Positions 23,401 through 33,489 of a DNA stretch of 64,000 nucleotides are shown here, piece by piece. Both the position numbers and the translations under genes were made by a program. Position 1 is the stretch's first letter. Every line of letters starts with the position of its first letter. Under the pieces are notes generated by a model. That model was not told where the DNA came from, did not search any database, and saw nothing but the letters and a program-made list of their open reading frames with translations. This DNA is from Juglans regia (Eukaryota; Streptophyta; Magnoliopsida; Fagales; Juglandaceae). The DNA lies in contig NC_049902.1 of NCBI RefSeq assembly GCF_001411555.2, forward strand, positions 14,036,237 through 14,100,236, in the 5' to 3' direction.

Positions 23401-26400
23401 GACCAAGTGAGCCCCATTTAATTGGTATTAAGACTAGGAATTATTTTATAAGCCCGAAAAATATTTATCAGACAAGTTAGGCTCATTTTGGAATTTAAGA
23501 TTGGCTCATTAGGGTTATTAAGTGGCTTAGCCCATCAAAATTATAGGCCAGCCTTATAATTTAGTTGGACCCAATAAATGCATCAACCCATTTGCTAGCC
23601 CACATGAAATGGACCCAAACTGTGAGACCCCAGGCCCAGTCTATACATGAACTTCAATATTCAATTTCAAACACACTACACACTAGGGTTCACACCTCAT
23701 AGCAACAATATATATATATATATATAGATATGTGCATTAAACACCTTCACACACAGTCGGATCCCCTCTCATGTGCGTAGAAAATTCCAATCCCCAGGGT
23801 TGCTGTAGCTTTGAGTTTTTTCGTGTGCAGCTCCTCCTCCACGTTGTTGTTGTCTCCTCCAATCCACTGCCCCACCATCAAACACCAACAAGGCTCTCCA
23901 CACCACAAGCCTCTTCCTCCACAAACAACCGCCGCTACCTCCTCACGTAAGGAAGTCCCTCCTATTCACAGACACCGCGAGCCACCCAGTTGCACCACCG
24001 CAGCCCAGTTCCTCCACGCATCAACCTCACATGGCCAGCCCCTGTTCTAGCCAACAAAAACAGAGTACAACCATTCCTCCAACCACGGCAATGCTGCTCC
24101 AAGCTGCCCATCACCGCGATATTCCCTTTCTCTCCACAGACCAAACAAACAATGTGCCATCCATGAAGTAACTGCACATCGTCTTGGATTACATCCATTG
24201 TAGTAGCTTCACCACCATACCACGTTGGGGCCACCACAAACCATTACAACCCCAAGCCGCGACTCACACATCCTTTCCCCATGCCATTTTCCTCTCAGGT
24301 TGCACCACACGAACGAGCACTAGCCACCAAAGGCTGCTCAGCCACACCTAGCTGAAGACCACCAACCAAGACAATGCCCAGCTCTACGCCGGAAAACAAC
24401 CCTCAATTTCTCCCTCTATCATGGTACAATGTATCCTCTCTACGTATCTCTGTCTCATGCATATTGTGAGGTAGTCTCGAAGAAAAGTGGCAAAGGAGTC
24501 AAAAGGACTATACGATTACATAGGATGCAGCATTTCATGTTTTACATTTTGGGTCTTGCAACATGATTTAAGTGGGCTAATGGTTATTAGTAAATAAATG
24601 TGGTTTTAAGTCTATTTAGGTCTGGTTTGCTTTCAAGACTAAAACCCAAAATTTTGAAAATCTCTCATCTTATCATTACAACTTTTCCAAATTCTCACAC
24701 AGAATAAAATAAGTAATTCAACTTTTTCAAATCTCAAAATAAAAATAATATTAAAAAATATATTCTAACAATATTTTATTCAACTTTTTAACTTTAATCT
24801 CAACTCATCTCATTTCATCTCATCTCTGAAAACAAATGAGGTGTTAGTTATAAATATCGGTAATGGGCCTAGTAAGGAATTCAGGTGGTACGGATGGATT
24901 TAGGCTTGATGATTTTCCAGGTGTTATTATTCAAGTTTGTATTGTTTTCACTTTTTAAAATTAAAAAAAATGTAAATTCAATTCAAACATCATTTGAAAT
25001 ACCGAAAACACTTTATATTTCTCAACAAACTTCACATCCAATCATTTGTCAAGGTTTTCATTAAAAAGAAAAAACACAAATCCAAACCATTTTTCACAAA
25101 AAAAAAAAAAAAAAAAAAAAAAAAACACATCTCAAGAAAAATTCATCCAAACAACTTTTCAAATCTACACAATCACTATGACAAATCCAAATACAAAACA
25201 ATTGTCAACATATTTTTATCCAAACATCTTATTTTTCCCACTCACTTTCACAAAATCCTATACAAAGCACATTACAAATCTCAAAATTATTTTTAAGAAA
25301 TCAAGAAATTTTCAAAATTTTCACCAATCAAACATGCCATTACCCTTCCACCTAAAAGAACAAATCTCACTGAGCTAGGTAGAAAAGGAGTCATCCATCG
25401 AGCCTTTTTCCTTTCTGATCCACAGATGGCTCAATCTTTAAGTCTAAGGATTGGATGAGCTTTGTTAGGGAATCCTATTCAACATGAATATTTAAAGGAA
25501 ACCTTCTCTAGGTCTTTACCATGATGCAAGCCCTTACATCACATGAACCCCTATTGGGCATTTTAACCACAATAGTTAAATTTGAGAGGGATTGGTCAAA
25601 GCCTGACTTCAATTAAATGCCACAGCAGCCCAAGCAGCTTCAAAGCCATGGCCCATATCCCAGCCTTATCCAACCTTTGAATTAAGGCCTCATTTGTATT
25701 CACAGCCCATCTCAACTCATCTCACTACTATTCACTACTATTCAGCAACTTTAACTCACAAATCTCACTACTATTCACAACTCACCTCACTACTATTCAC
25801 AATCCATCTCAACTCATCTCAACTCATTTTTGAATCCAAACGACACCTAAAAGATGAAAGCCTCTCAAGCCCTTCAATTGGCTTGTTAACTTAAAGAGGA
25901 TGCCCTAAAAAAAAACTTAAAGAGGATGCTATTGATCCTTCTTTACACATTAACAATGGGTATCACTCCTTGAAAAATACTAAAGAAGCTCCTACAATGG
26001 ATGGAATTCCTATGTTTGTTGTTTGTTCACCTTCCTCATTACCTAACAAAAAGAGTTTGTCGTTTGCTGACCATTCCCAACTTCAAAATTTAAATTTTCC
26101 ACCAATACAATTTCCCTTCCCCGGCATGCTATTCTCATTACTATCAATAACCACAGTCCTAAGAGGGCCCCACATACAATTTGACTCAGCCTTGCCCACC
26201 ATATCTTCCACCATGCCCTTCAAAAAAATACCATCCATTTTGGATTTGGAGACCAACAGTGAGTCTTCTGCAACTGTATCAATTGGGACCCATTGCCAAT
26301 GCTATATTTCCCTTCCGGAATTACCAGGAGTCCCCATGAACCAACACCTCCATACTTTGAAATGGCCATACAACGACAACAGAGATTAGAACATCACTAC

Positions 26401-26717
26401 ACAAGATACTCTCTATCTCTGAAGCAAGAAGTTTCACATTTTGGCAACCCATCCGCCCAAAACAAAGCTGCCACGGCTGTCGACAAACAACACATGCCAC
26501 TATGCCCAAGTAAATAGTTCAAGCAGACCCCCTACCTGTCACAGGGATGCCCACTGCTGCCAACTCAAATATGTTGAAACCCACATAAAAAAAGACGAAA
26601 GCCATTCTAGGATTATTGCAATAACGACAAAATAATGGAATATGGCTAAGAGGACTACAAAATCTTAAAACAGTGTGTGTGGGTGTGGGTGTGGGTGTGT
26701 GCGTGCGCGCGCGTGCT

Positions 26718-26753
<36 letters not shown>

Positions 26754-29350
26754 TAGTGCAATTATCAGTAGAGCATATCCTCACATGAAAAAGAAAAGAA
26801 AAACTCAAGAAGAAGAAAAAAAAATAAGGGGTAGAAAAGGATGATGAGATAGAGAGAAGTGTAACTCACAGCAACAGTGCAAGCAATATATCCAGGTTTC
26901 TCCCGGTAATCAATTCTGGAACACAGTAGAACAAGTGCCCCAACATACCAGGGGATGGCAGCAAGGAAGAAGCCAATAATAAACCTTCAAAAGATAACGC
27001 TTTTCTCAGTATTAACAACTCATAAAATTGTACTGAAATCAAAATATGACTACAGTGAACTAAGATATGATAAATATCTGAGAACATCATTAATAATTCC
27101 CAACATTCTATTAGCCTTAGATACATGAATCTGAAAGGAAAATGCATGATTACAGCAATTTCAAGGGGCGAAGATTAGAGACATAATCCCAGAAAAAAAA
27201 AAATCATTCTCAGACTGACTGAGAGTGAGGGATTGAGGAAGTCTGGACACAAATTTTCAGGCATCTGAACATTCATATTGAGTAGATTCTCAGTCACTCA
27301 AGTGTATTATGCAAATAATTATAAAAATTCCAGCCTAAACTAATAGATTCTCAGTCTCAAATTAATGCGCAGATATTAAAAAGCCAAGGAAGCCTTTTGT
27401 CGAAATAAGAGTACTTGTTAGACAGTAGCAAGCCTTGTGGACACTTTGACTCCCTAGAAAGGAGGGGCAGAGAGACAGAGAAAATTATTTGTACCCAAAT
27501 AAAATAGAAAGAAAAAAAAATCTCCCAACAATGCAGCACAAAACCCAACACAATGCTAAAGGATCTTAAAAACTCTACAAAAGGCCAAAGAGAAAATTCG
27601 AAGCAATAATTAGTAAAGTCATCAAACTCGACAAGCTCCACCTCATCATTCTTAAATAATCACCTTATTTACACCTAAATGTTTTCTCAGCTACATCAGT
27701 TAAACCATTAGTTCTAACTTCCTGGATATACTAAAGTTTCTTGATCAGAAGGACACAGCATAGGCAATAATGTCCAGGAGAAGGCTAGAACAAATGGACA
27801 AGGTTAATTCCAATTAATTTACTAATTTTGGGGAAAATATAAAGTACTTATTGCATGTGATAAATATTGCAGCTCTTAATTTGTGGGTTTTATATTTTTA
27901 TACAGTGATTTGGATCTGGTAAAAGTTAATTTAGAAATTTTGACATTGAGAATATTACATTACATTGCTTAGAATACACCAAAGAAGGCATGAACTTAGT
28001 AAAATCAAAATTAATTGTCAGTATTTATTCAGCAATTTGGTTTCTGTAATGTAGAATTTGTGTAAATGTACCTTATCTGGTAAACATTTAAGACCTGAAC
28101 CCACAAATTAGCATATGGAAATTTCATATTTGAGGATAAAAATACAAACCCATATCACAAATTCTTACTGAATATTATGTTGATGTAATACTTAAGAGCC
28201 TGTGTTTTAATAAAATCAAAGTATAAACAAACCATGATGAAAACTTACAGGAACCAGCCAAAACCAATACCACAGCAAGGAAGGCGGCGCTCTCTCACTG
28301 GTGTTCCCTCGGCGACAGCATAACCTTGAACAAAGTTAAACACATTCAAAAGTATAAATATAAAAACTCAAATGCAAACATACACAACTGACAACTTAAA
28401 AGTCATGATGGTTATTGAACTACAAAGAAAAAAGTACATAAAAATCAATCAACTTTATAATAGCTGTTATAATACATACATCAGATAGGATAATGAAACT
28501 CCGAAATCTCAAAATCTCACAAAGATTTCAAACAAGTCGCAAATTTTCTTGTTGATAGACTCCAATGGAAACATTACAGAGTGCAGAAGATCAGCAGTTC
28601 CTCTGTTTTGTACCCGTTTGTGTGGCTAATGTAGTGCATTTGATAGCGGAGAAATACTTTTCACTTATCTTTTTTGTACATTTAGTTTTTGTTTGATTAT
28701 TTCTCTGCTGATTGCACAGTAACCAGTTACGATTTAATTAAAGCTCACAAAACCTATCCACTTCACAGGTTTAATTTAAAATCATCACATATTAGTTATT
28801 CATTTCATTACCACGTTTAACTTACAACCCCAGTTGATTGGGCGGTTTTAACCACAAAGAGCCCAGCTCTATCACCCTGGGTTGGGCATATGTATGGGTA
28901 GACACGAGTTAATTTTTTCATAAGTAATAGCAATATAATAAAAAAACTGCAGAAGTATGTGTCTCTATCTCTATTGATCAGGTAAAAAAAAAAAACTAAA
29001 AAATATAAATATGCAAATAATTTTCATGAACAAATAAGAATGGACTCAGCAACTATTCGAATTCAACACAACCAAAGCCCAAAAATTCATTAGCCAAGAA
29101 AAGAAAAGGAAGTACCCGGAACAGATTGATATCCATGAGCATAGTACTGAGGAGGATAGGACGGAGGAGCGGAGGGCTGGAAGGCGCCAGGCGGAGGGGC
29201 AGGCTGAGGCAAGCCGATGACGGGAGGCGGAGGAGGAGGAGGAGGATAGTTGGGGACGCCTTGGAAGGTGCCGTACTGAGGCTCAAATTGCTGATGCTGA
29301 ACATGATGATGTTCGGCGGATGCGAAACTGTTCTTTTCTTCCTTGCTCAT
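20494..29350 (-). CDS. 60S ribosomal protein L18a-like protein (two-TM, 161 aa), four exons
   Basis: Exons on the minus strand are 29350-29116, 28324-28249, 26984-26870 and 20553-20494 (stop TGA at 20496-20494). The lengths 235, 76, 115 and 60 bp join in phase, and every intron has GT..AG borders (GTACTT, GTAAGT and GTGAGT donors). The protein starts MSKEEKNSFASAEHHHVQHQ. It has a Pro/Tyr/Gln-rich N-terminus (residues about 1-80, with an 8-Pro run) and a basic motif RERRLPCCGIG (about 89-99). A first hydrophobic segment is at about 98-124 (GWFLFIIGFFLAAIPWYVGA), then SRIDYREKPGY, then a second segment at about 137-155. It ends ITKGADDW. Plant databases call this group L18a-like, but nothing here shows a ribosomal fold, and the architecture suggests a small membrane protein of unknown role. 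The third intron is 6.3 kb because of transposon insertions; the others are 0.8 and 1.3 kb. The start ATG is the first in frame with the conserved N-terminus. Confidence 0.93.
21470..22420. other. Intron 3 sequence with probable retroelement remnants
   Basis: GATTTATTGATAGAAAGAAA and GGTACACATGGAGTATATA near 21500 look like antisense pieces of plant LINE-type repeats. The open frame at 22005 carries no domain I recognise. Function is not assigned. A GA-rich microsatellite lies just outside at 21409-21428. Confidence 0.35.
22421..22869 (-). mobile_element. TRIM (terminal-repeat retrotransposon in miniature), 449 bp
   Basis: Two direct repeats of 173 bp each (22421-22593 and 22697-22869) begin TGTAACATCC and end TATCACA / AGTACA. 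Read on the minus strand, the copy at 22869-22697 is followed after two bases by TGGTATCGGAGCT (22694-22682). That is one base off the usual initiator-tRNA-Met primer binding site TGGTATCAGAGC. The internal region then ends in the purine run AAGAGGGGAAGAT before the second repeat. PBS, PPT, equal LTR lengths and a ~100-bp non-coding interior define a TRIM. The flanks ATTGA and TATGA match at only three of five bases, so the target duplication has decayed or the ends are slightly off. It sits in intron 3 of the L18a-like gene, same strand. Confidence 0.85.
22870..23086 (+). mobile_element. LTR-element internal remnant ending in a polypurine tract
   Basis: Short non-coding stretch that ends TTTTAATAAGGGGAGAT, a polypurine tract directly abutting an LTR start TGTAACGACC at 23087. 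The rest of the internal region is missing. Confidence 0.55.
23087..24480 (+). mobile_element. LTR family D, 3' LTR or part of it, in intron 3
   Basis: Starts TGTAACGACCCGATCCAATA right after the polypurine tract. Its first ~560 bp parallel 32933-33489, including CCAATATTATTA near the start and TTGGACCCAATAAATG-like sequence. It then carries the pyrimidine/CCA-rich island shared by the other long LTRs (about 23760-24420). The right end is not clear; 24480 is approximate. The frames inside (23811, and 23962 on the other strand) overlap on opposite strands in biased sequence and are not called. Confidence 0.6.
24619..24843. mobile_element. Tourist-like MITE, TSD TTA, in intron 3
   Basis: The left TIR GGTCTGGTTTGCTTTCA and the complement of the right end CACCTCATTTGTTTTCA are related. 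TTA flanks both sides (24616-24618, 24844-24846). The interior has the family words CATTACAACTTTTCCAAATT and CTCAACTCATCTCATTTCAT. Confidence 0.8.
24850..25685. other. Intron 3 low-complexity sequence, no gene seen
   Basis: AC-rich, lysine-coding low-complexity sequence with a run of 28 A residues at 25098-25125. The overlapping 100- and 110-codon frames here exist only because of that composition. Confidence 0.6.
25098..25125 (+). repeat. A28 homopolymer
   Basis: Uninterrupted run of A within intron 3. It is not followed by a recognisable LINE or SINE boundary. Confidence 0.9.
25686..25847. mobile_element. Tourist-like MITE, TSD TAA, in intron 3
   Basis: Left end GGCCTCATTTGTATTC; the complement of the right end is GGTGTCGTTTGGATTC. 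TAA flanks both sides (25683-25685, 25848-25850). The interior contains repeated CTCACTACTATTCAC and CTCAACTCATCTCAACTCAT words. Confidence 0.85.
25848..26672. other. Intron 3 sequence with an unassigned open frame
   Basis: A 139-codon frame on the plus strand (25970-26389) is antisense to the host gene. It begins MKNTKEAPTMDGIPMFVVCS and matches no family I know. It may be a scrap of a retroelement ORF1. I do not call it a gene. Confidence 0.4.
26673..26752 (+). repeat. Compound (GT)n/(GC)n/(GA)n microsatellite in intron 3
   Basis: GTGTGTGT and GGGTGT repeats, then GCGTGCGCGCGCGTGC, then (GT)n, then (GA)n in one uninterrupted purine-pyrimidine alternating block, 118 bp downstream (in gene direction) of exon 3. 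The GC/GT part has Z-DNA-forming composition. Confidence 0.9.
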
Positions 29351-29599
29351 ATTATCGTCAGGTTATTAGTCTTATTGATGTTCTGTCGATGATCAGACGA
29401 TCCCGTGTGGAAAACCATCATCTCTACGACACATCTTCTACTTTAATGTGGAAGCTTGCAATGGGAACTTCGTGTGAATTACAGTTGACCCTCGGTCAGG
29501 TCGTAAATTAATCACGGCCTTACAGGTGGCATCGTTGGCCCTCCTTAACCTTGTAAACTACAATTTATTTTGTTTCAAAAAATACACTACAATTTATTT
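29351..29599 (-). other. 5' flank of the L18a-like gene
   Basis: Holds the 5' UTR and proximal promoter of the minus-strand gene. No clear TATA box was recognised. A 16-bp direct repeat ACTACAATTTATTTTG occurs at 29557-29572 and 29586-29601, next to the LINE start. Confidence 0.45.
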
Positions 29600-32500
29600 T
29601 GCACGCCAGTATCAAACTAAAAAGAAGTGGATGATATACTTAGAGAGGGAATACATGAAATGGAAGCAAAGAACTAGGGTGACATAGCTACAACAAGGGA
29701 ATCGAAACACAAGATACTACCATCTCTGTGCAAGCCAATGAGAAAAGAGGAACATAATTTTGCAACTTGTGGATGAGATTGGACTTATTTTGACAAATAA
29801 TGAACAAATTGGGAAGGTTTTTACTCAGTTTTATTGGGGCTTGTTTACAACCTCTGAGCCTACTCACATTGAGGAATTTCTTAATGCTACTGAAAGAAAA
29901 GTAACTCAGCAGATGAATAACAGGCTACTTCTACCTTTTAGCAAAGAATAAATTAAAGATGCAATTTTTCAAATGGGGTCATACAAGGCTCTAGAGCCAA
30001 ATGGATATGGAGCTTACTTCTATAAAAAAATATTGGTCTGTCATGGGTGATGAGGTATGTGAAGCCATTTTATATTTTCTAAATTATGAGCAAGACATGT
30101 CTTTTATTAGCTACACATACCTTGTGATGATACCAAAGCATAACAACGCAAAGAATATTACTGAGTACAGACCAATCAGCTTATGTAATGTACTGTAATT
30201 GTTACAAAGTTCTTAGCCAATCGAATGAAGGAAATCATGTCTGCCATCATATCACAGAATGAGTGTGCTTTTATTCCAGGAAGGCTAATTTCAGACAATA
30301 TCTTAGCAGCTTATGAGACTCTTCACACTATAAAAACAAAGTTGAATGTCATAAAGGATATATGGCAATGAAACTGGATATGAGCAAGGCCTATGATAGG
30401 GTAGAATAGAGATTTCTCAAAGAAGCAATGCTTAAAATGGGGTTTGATAAAAATTGGACTAGATTGAACTGATTCAAAGTTGTATAACTTCTTTATCATT
30501 CTCAGTTTTACTTAATGGGGCATCTCAAGAAGTTTTAAACCATCAAGGGCATTAAGACAAGGTTGTCCTCTATCCCTTTTTTATTCATAATCTGTGTTGA
30601 AGCATTAACTGCTAATTTGATCCAAGCAGAACATAAAGGTTTAATTTCAGGGATTCCATTGGTAGGAGGGACAATAAAGATGAACCATGTGTTCTTTGCA
30701 GATGATAGTCTGTTGTTCTGTATGGCCTCTCTACAAGAATGGGTAGGATTGAATCAGATTCTACATGGTTATGAATTGGCTTTTGGACAGCAACTCAACA
30801 GACAGAAAACCTCACTGTTTTTCAACACAAACACTAAGCAATTGACTAGAAATTATATCATGGAAGTTGCTAATTTAAGAGCTTCTACTAATCTGGAAAA
30901 ATACTTGGGATTACCATATTTTATTGGAAGGTCGAAACTCAAGGAATTCCAAGGCATTATTGAAATAGTAAGCAAGACAATTGAGAATTGGAAGAACAAG
31001 TTTCTATCACAAGCTGGAAAAGAGATTTTAATCAAGGCTGTCATCCAGGTTATTCCCACATATAGTATGAGTGTTTTTTCATTACCTAAGACACTATACT
31101 ATAAACTAAATGCTGTAAAGGCAAACTTTTGGTGGGGTTCCTATGAAAATAATTCCAAAGTTCACTGGAAAAGCTGGCAGAGTTTGAGTTTGAGTAAATC
31201 AGAAGGAGGAATGAGATTTAGGGACTTATTGAGTTTCAATCAGGCCCTACTAGCTAAACAAGTTTGGAGACTTCTTACTCAACCTTCATCATTGGCAGCC
31301 ACAATAATGAAAGTAATCTATTTCCCCAGTTCATCTATTCTAAAGGCTAAACTTGGATCAAGACCCTCATTTGTATGGAGGAGCTTATACTCAGCAATTG
31401 ACATAATAAAAGATGGATGCATATGGAGAGTAGGAGATGGAAAAAAAATTAAAGTGTGGACTAATAAATGGATCCCAACAACTGAACTTTGCAACATTCA
31501 ATCACCAATGAGAGTTCTGTCAGGTAATGCAAAAGTGGCAGAATTAATTGATCACAACAAGGGATGGTGGGACATACAATTACTGAGCAAGGCTTTCAAT
31601 GAGGCAAAGATTAAAGAAATTCTTAAAATACCTATGTCACAATGAGATAGAGAAGATAGGCTAGTATGGAAAGCCACAACAAATGGTGATTTTTCTGTGA
31701 GAAGTGCATACCACCTATATAAACAGCAACAACAAAATCAGAGGGGGGAATCTTCTACAAAAGGGGATCAAAGGGAGTTATGGAAACAAATATGGAAGCT
31801 GCAAACAAAGAATTTTGTAAAATTATTCATTCGACGTGCCATTACTGATGCTTTACCAACAAAACAAAATTTGCACAAAAGGAAGATTACAGCTGACCCA
31901 TTATGCCCCATCTGTCAAAATGCAATTGAAACATCTACTCATATTCTTTGGTCATGCCCATCTGCACAAGATGTTTGGGGGTTAGGAAGCATTGATGCAA
32001 ACTTTGGTTCCATTTTTCTTAGCTTGCTTCAGAGAACAGACCAAGAGGAGATCAATTTATTAGCAAAAACAAGAAGGGAAATATGGTAGAGGAGAAACAA
32101 ATGGATTTTTAAAGGCAATTTCCTATCTCCAGAAGCAATAACCAACAGAGCTAAGCAAGCACAACAAGATTTCAAACAGATACAAATACAGCAAGAAGGT
32201 ATGCACAAGAGGATGCATCCACAAGCTAGCAGACAATGGATTGCACCACCATATACATGGCTCAAACTTAACTAGGATGTTGCTATCAGAAAGCAATATT
32301 ACAGAATTGGAATTAGAGTGGTTATTTGAGACAAAGAGCCTAAAGTTTTAGCCACCTTAAAGCAACCAATTCATTTATGTTCACAACCAGATATTGCAGA
32401 AGCTAGGGGTTACTCATGACTGCAAGACTGTGTAAGGAACTGAACTTGCAAGATGTTATTTTCGAAGGGGACTCAACTCAGTTGTCAATGCTATGAGACA

Positions 32501-32757
32501 AAGCACAATACAAAATGGAATACTAAGCTGTTTAGTGGAGGACACTAAGACCACATTGCTAGATACAAATTAGACAATACAACATGTGAGAAAGGATGCT
32601 AACAAGGTGGCACATCAACTAGCTAAAAAAGTTGTTTCATTAGCATAAGAAACTTTTGATGTAGATTATGTAGATACTAGCATCATGCCTTTTGTAATGG
32701 TTGAGGCCATAACTCTGGTTGAAGTAATGAAGTTATGTTCTTTTCAAAAAAAAAAAA
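29600..32757 (+). pseudogene. L1-type LINE remnant: RT, zf-RVT and RNase H, poly(A) tail
   Basis: The first trace is RVTWLQQGNRNTRYYHL in broken frame, so the endonuclease region is missing. Parts of RT follow: GLILTNNEQIGKVFTQFYWG at 29760; MIPKHNNAKNITEYRPISLC near 30130; KLDMSKAYDRVE near 30370. The longest frame (30563-31645, 360 aa) has the catalytic FADDS at 30695-30709, the GLPYFIGRSK block and WKNKFLSQAGKEILIKAVIQ. A zf-RVT frame (31697-32089; LCPICQNAIETSTHILWSCP) and a decayed RNase H (IAEARG near 32400) follow. Stops and frameshifts separate all of these. It ends with an A-run at 32746-32757. It is the same family as the LINE at 17703-18994. The insertion lies upstream of the L18a-like gene, about 250 bp from its start codon, on the opposite strand. 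Confidence 0.9.
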
Positions 32758-32932
32758 CTATTCCACAATTTTTCACAATTATTTAATCAAATGTTAATTT
32801 TATAACTAATTTAAATTTTATTTTGATATGTATATATTTAGAAAAAAAAAAGTGAATATTTTATTAAAGAGTTAGGCTAAAGTTGTTCAATAATGGTGAA
32901 TTGTTTCTTTCATGTTTCTCACAAATTACATG
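32758..32932. other. AT-rich spacer, no gene seen
   Basis: Between the LINE tail and an LTR start. No structure recognised. Confidence 0.5.
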
Positions 32933-33489
32933 CAACACCCAGGTCCAATATTATTACAAATGAAGGATAATTTTATTAGGGTTGAATTAGGTTTAATGAG
33001 ACATTTTGGATAAACCAACAATAATTTATTGAGATTTACTAGAAATTTTTAAATAAGTCCATATGTCCAAAAGTTTATTTTAAGACTCGTTAAAATTTAG
33101 TGTATAATTTATGATGGTATTGATGGGCTCATATTTTTTTAGAAGGCCAATTAAGATTTAACGAATAATTCTGAATAGATCATGATCCCAAGATTTTATT
33201 ATGGAATTTCATTACACTTAATAATTAGGTTAAAGTCATTTAATATTTATAAAGTAAATGAGACTCTACTTAAATGGTATAGTCTCAGAATTTATTTAAA
33301 AGTCCAAAAATATTTATTGGACGGTCCATTTGAATTGTTAAGTGACTTAACCTAAAAAATTATAGGTAAGTCCTATAATATAGTTGACCCAATAAATGAG
33401 CAAACACATTTGTTAGAACCCAAATAAGGATCCAAGAGAAAGCCCTAGGACCTAGGGGTCAAGCCCATAGTTCAACCCAAGACCTAAGG
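32933..33489 (+). mobile_element. 5' part of an LTR of family D
   Basis: Starts TGCAACACCCAGGTCCAATA and parallels the first ~560 bp of the LTR at 23087 (CCAATATTATTA, then TTGACCCAATAAATG). It stops where the family C LTR begins at 33490, so it appears to be cut by that insertion. Confidence 0.6.

Noticed and set aside
24994..25378. Lys-rich frames of 100-110 codons
   Set aside because: They are translations of an A28 run and AC-rich low-complexity sequence in overlapping frames.
25970..26389. 139-codon frame antisense to the L18a-like gene
   Set aside because: No family recognised and no splice or start context; could be a retroelement scrap but not supportable as a gene.
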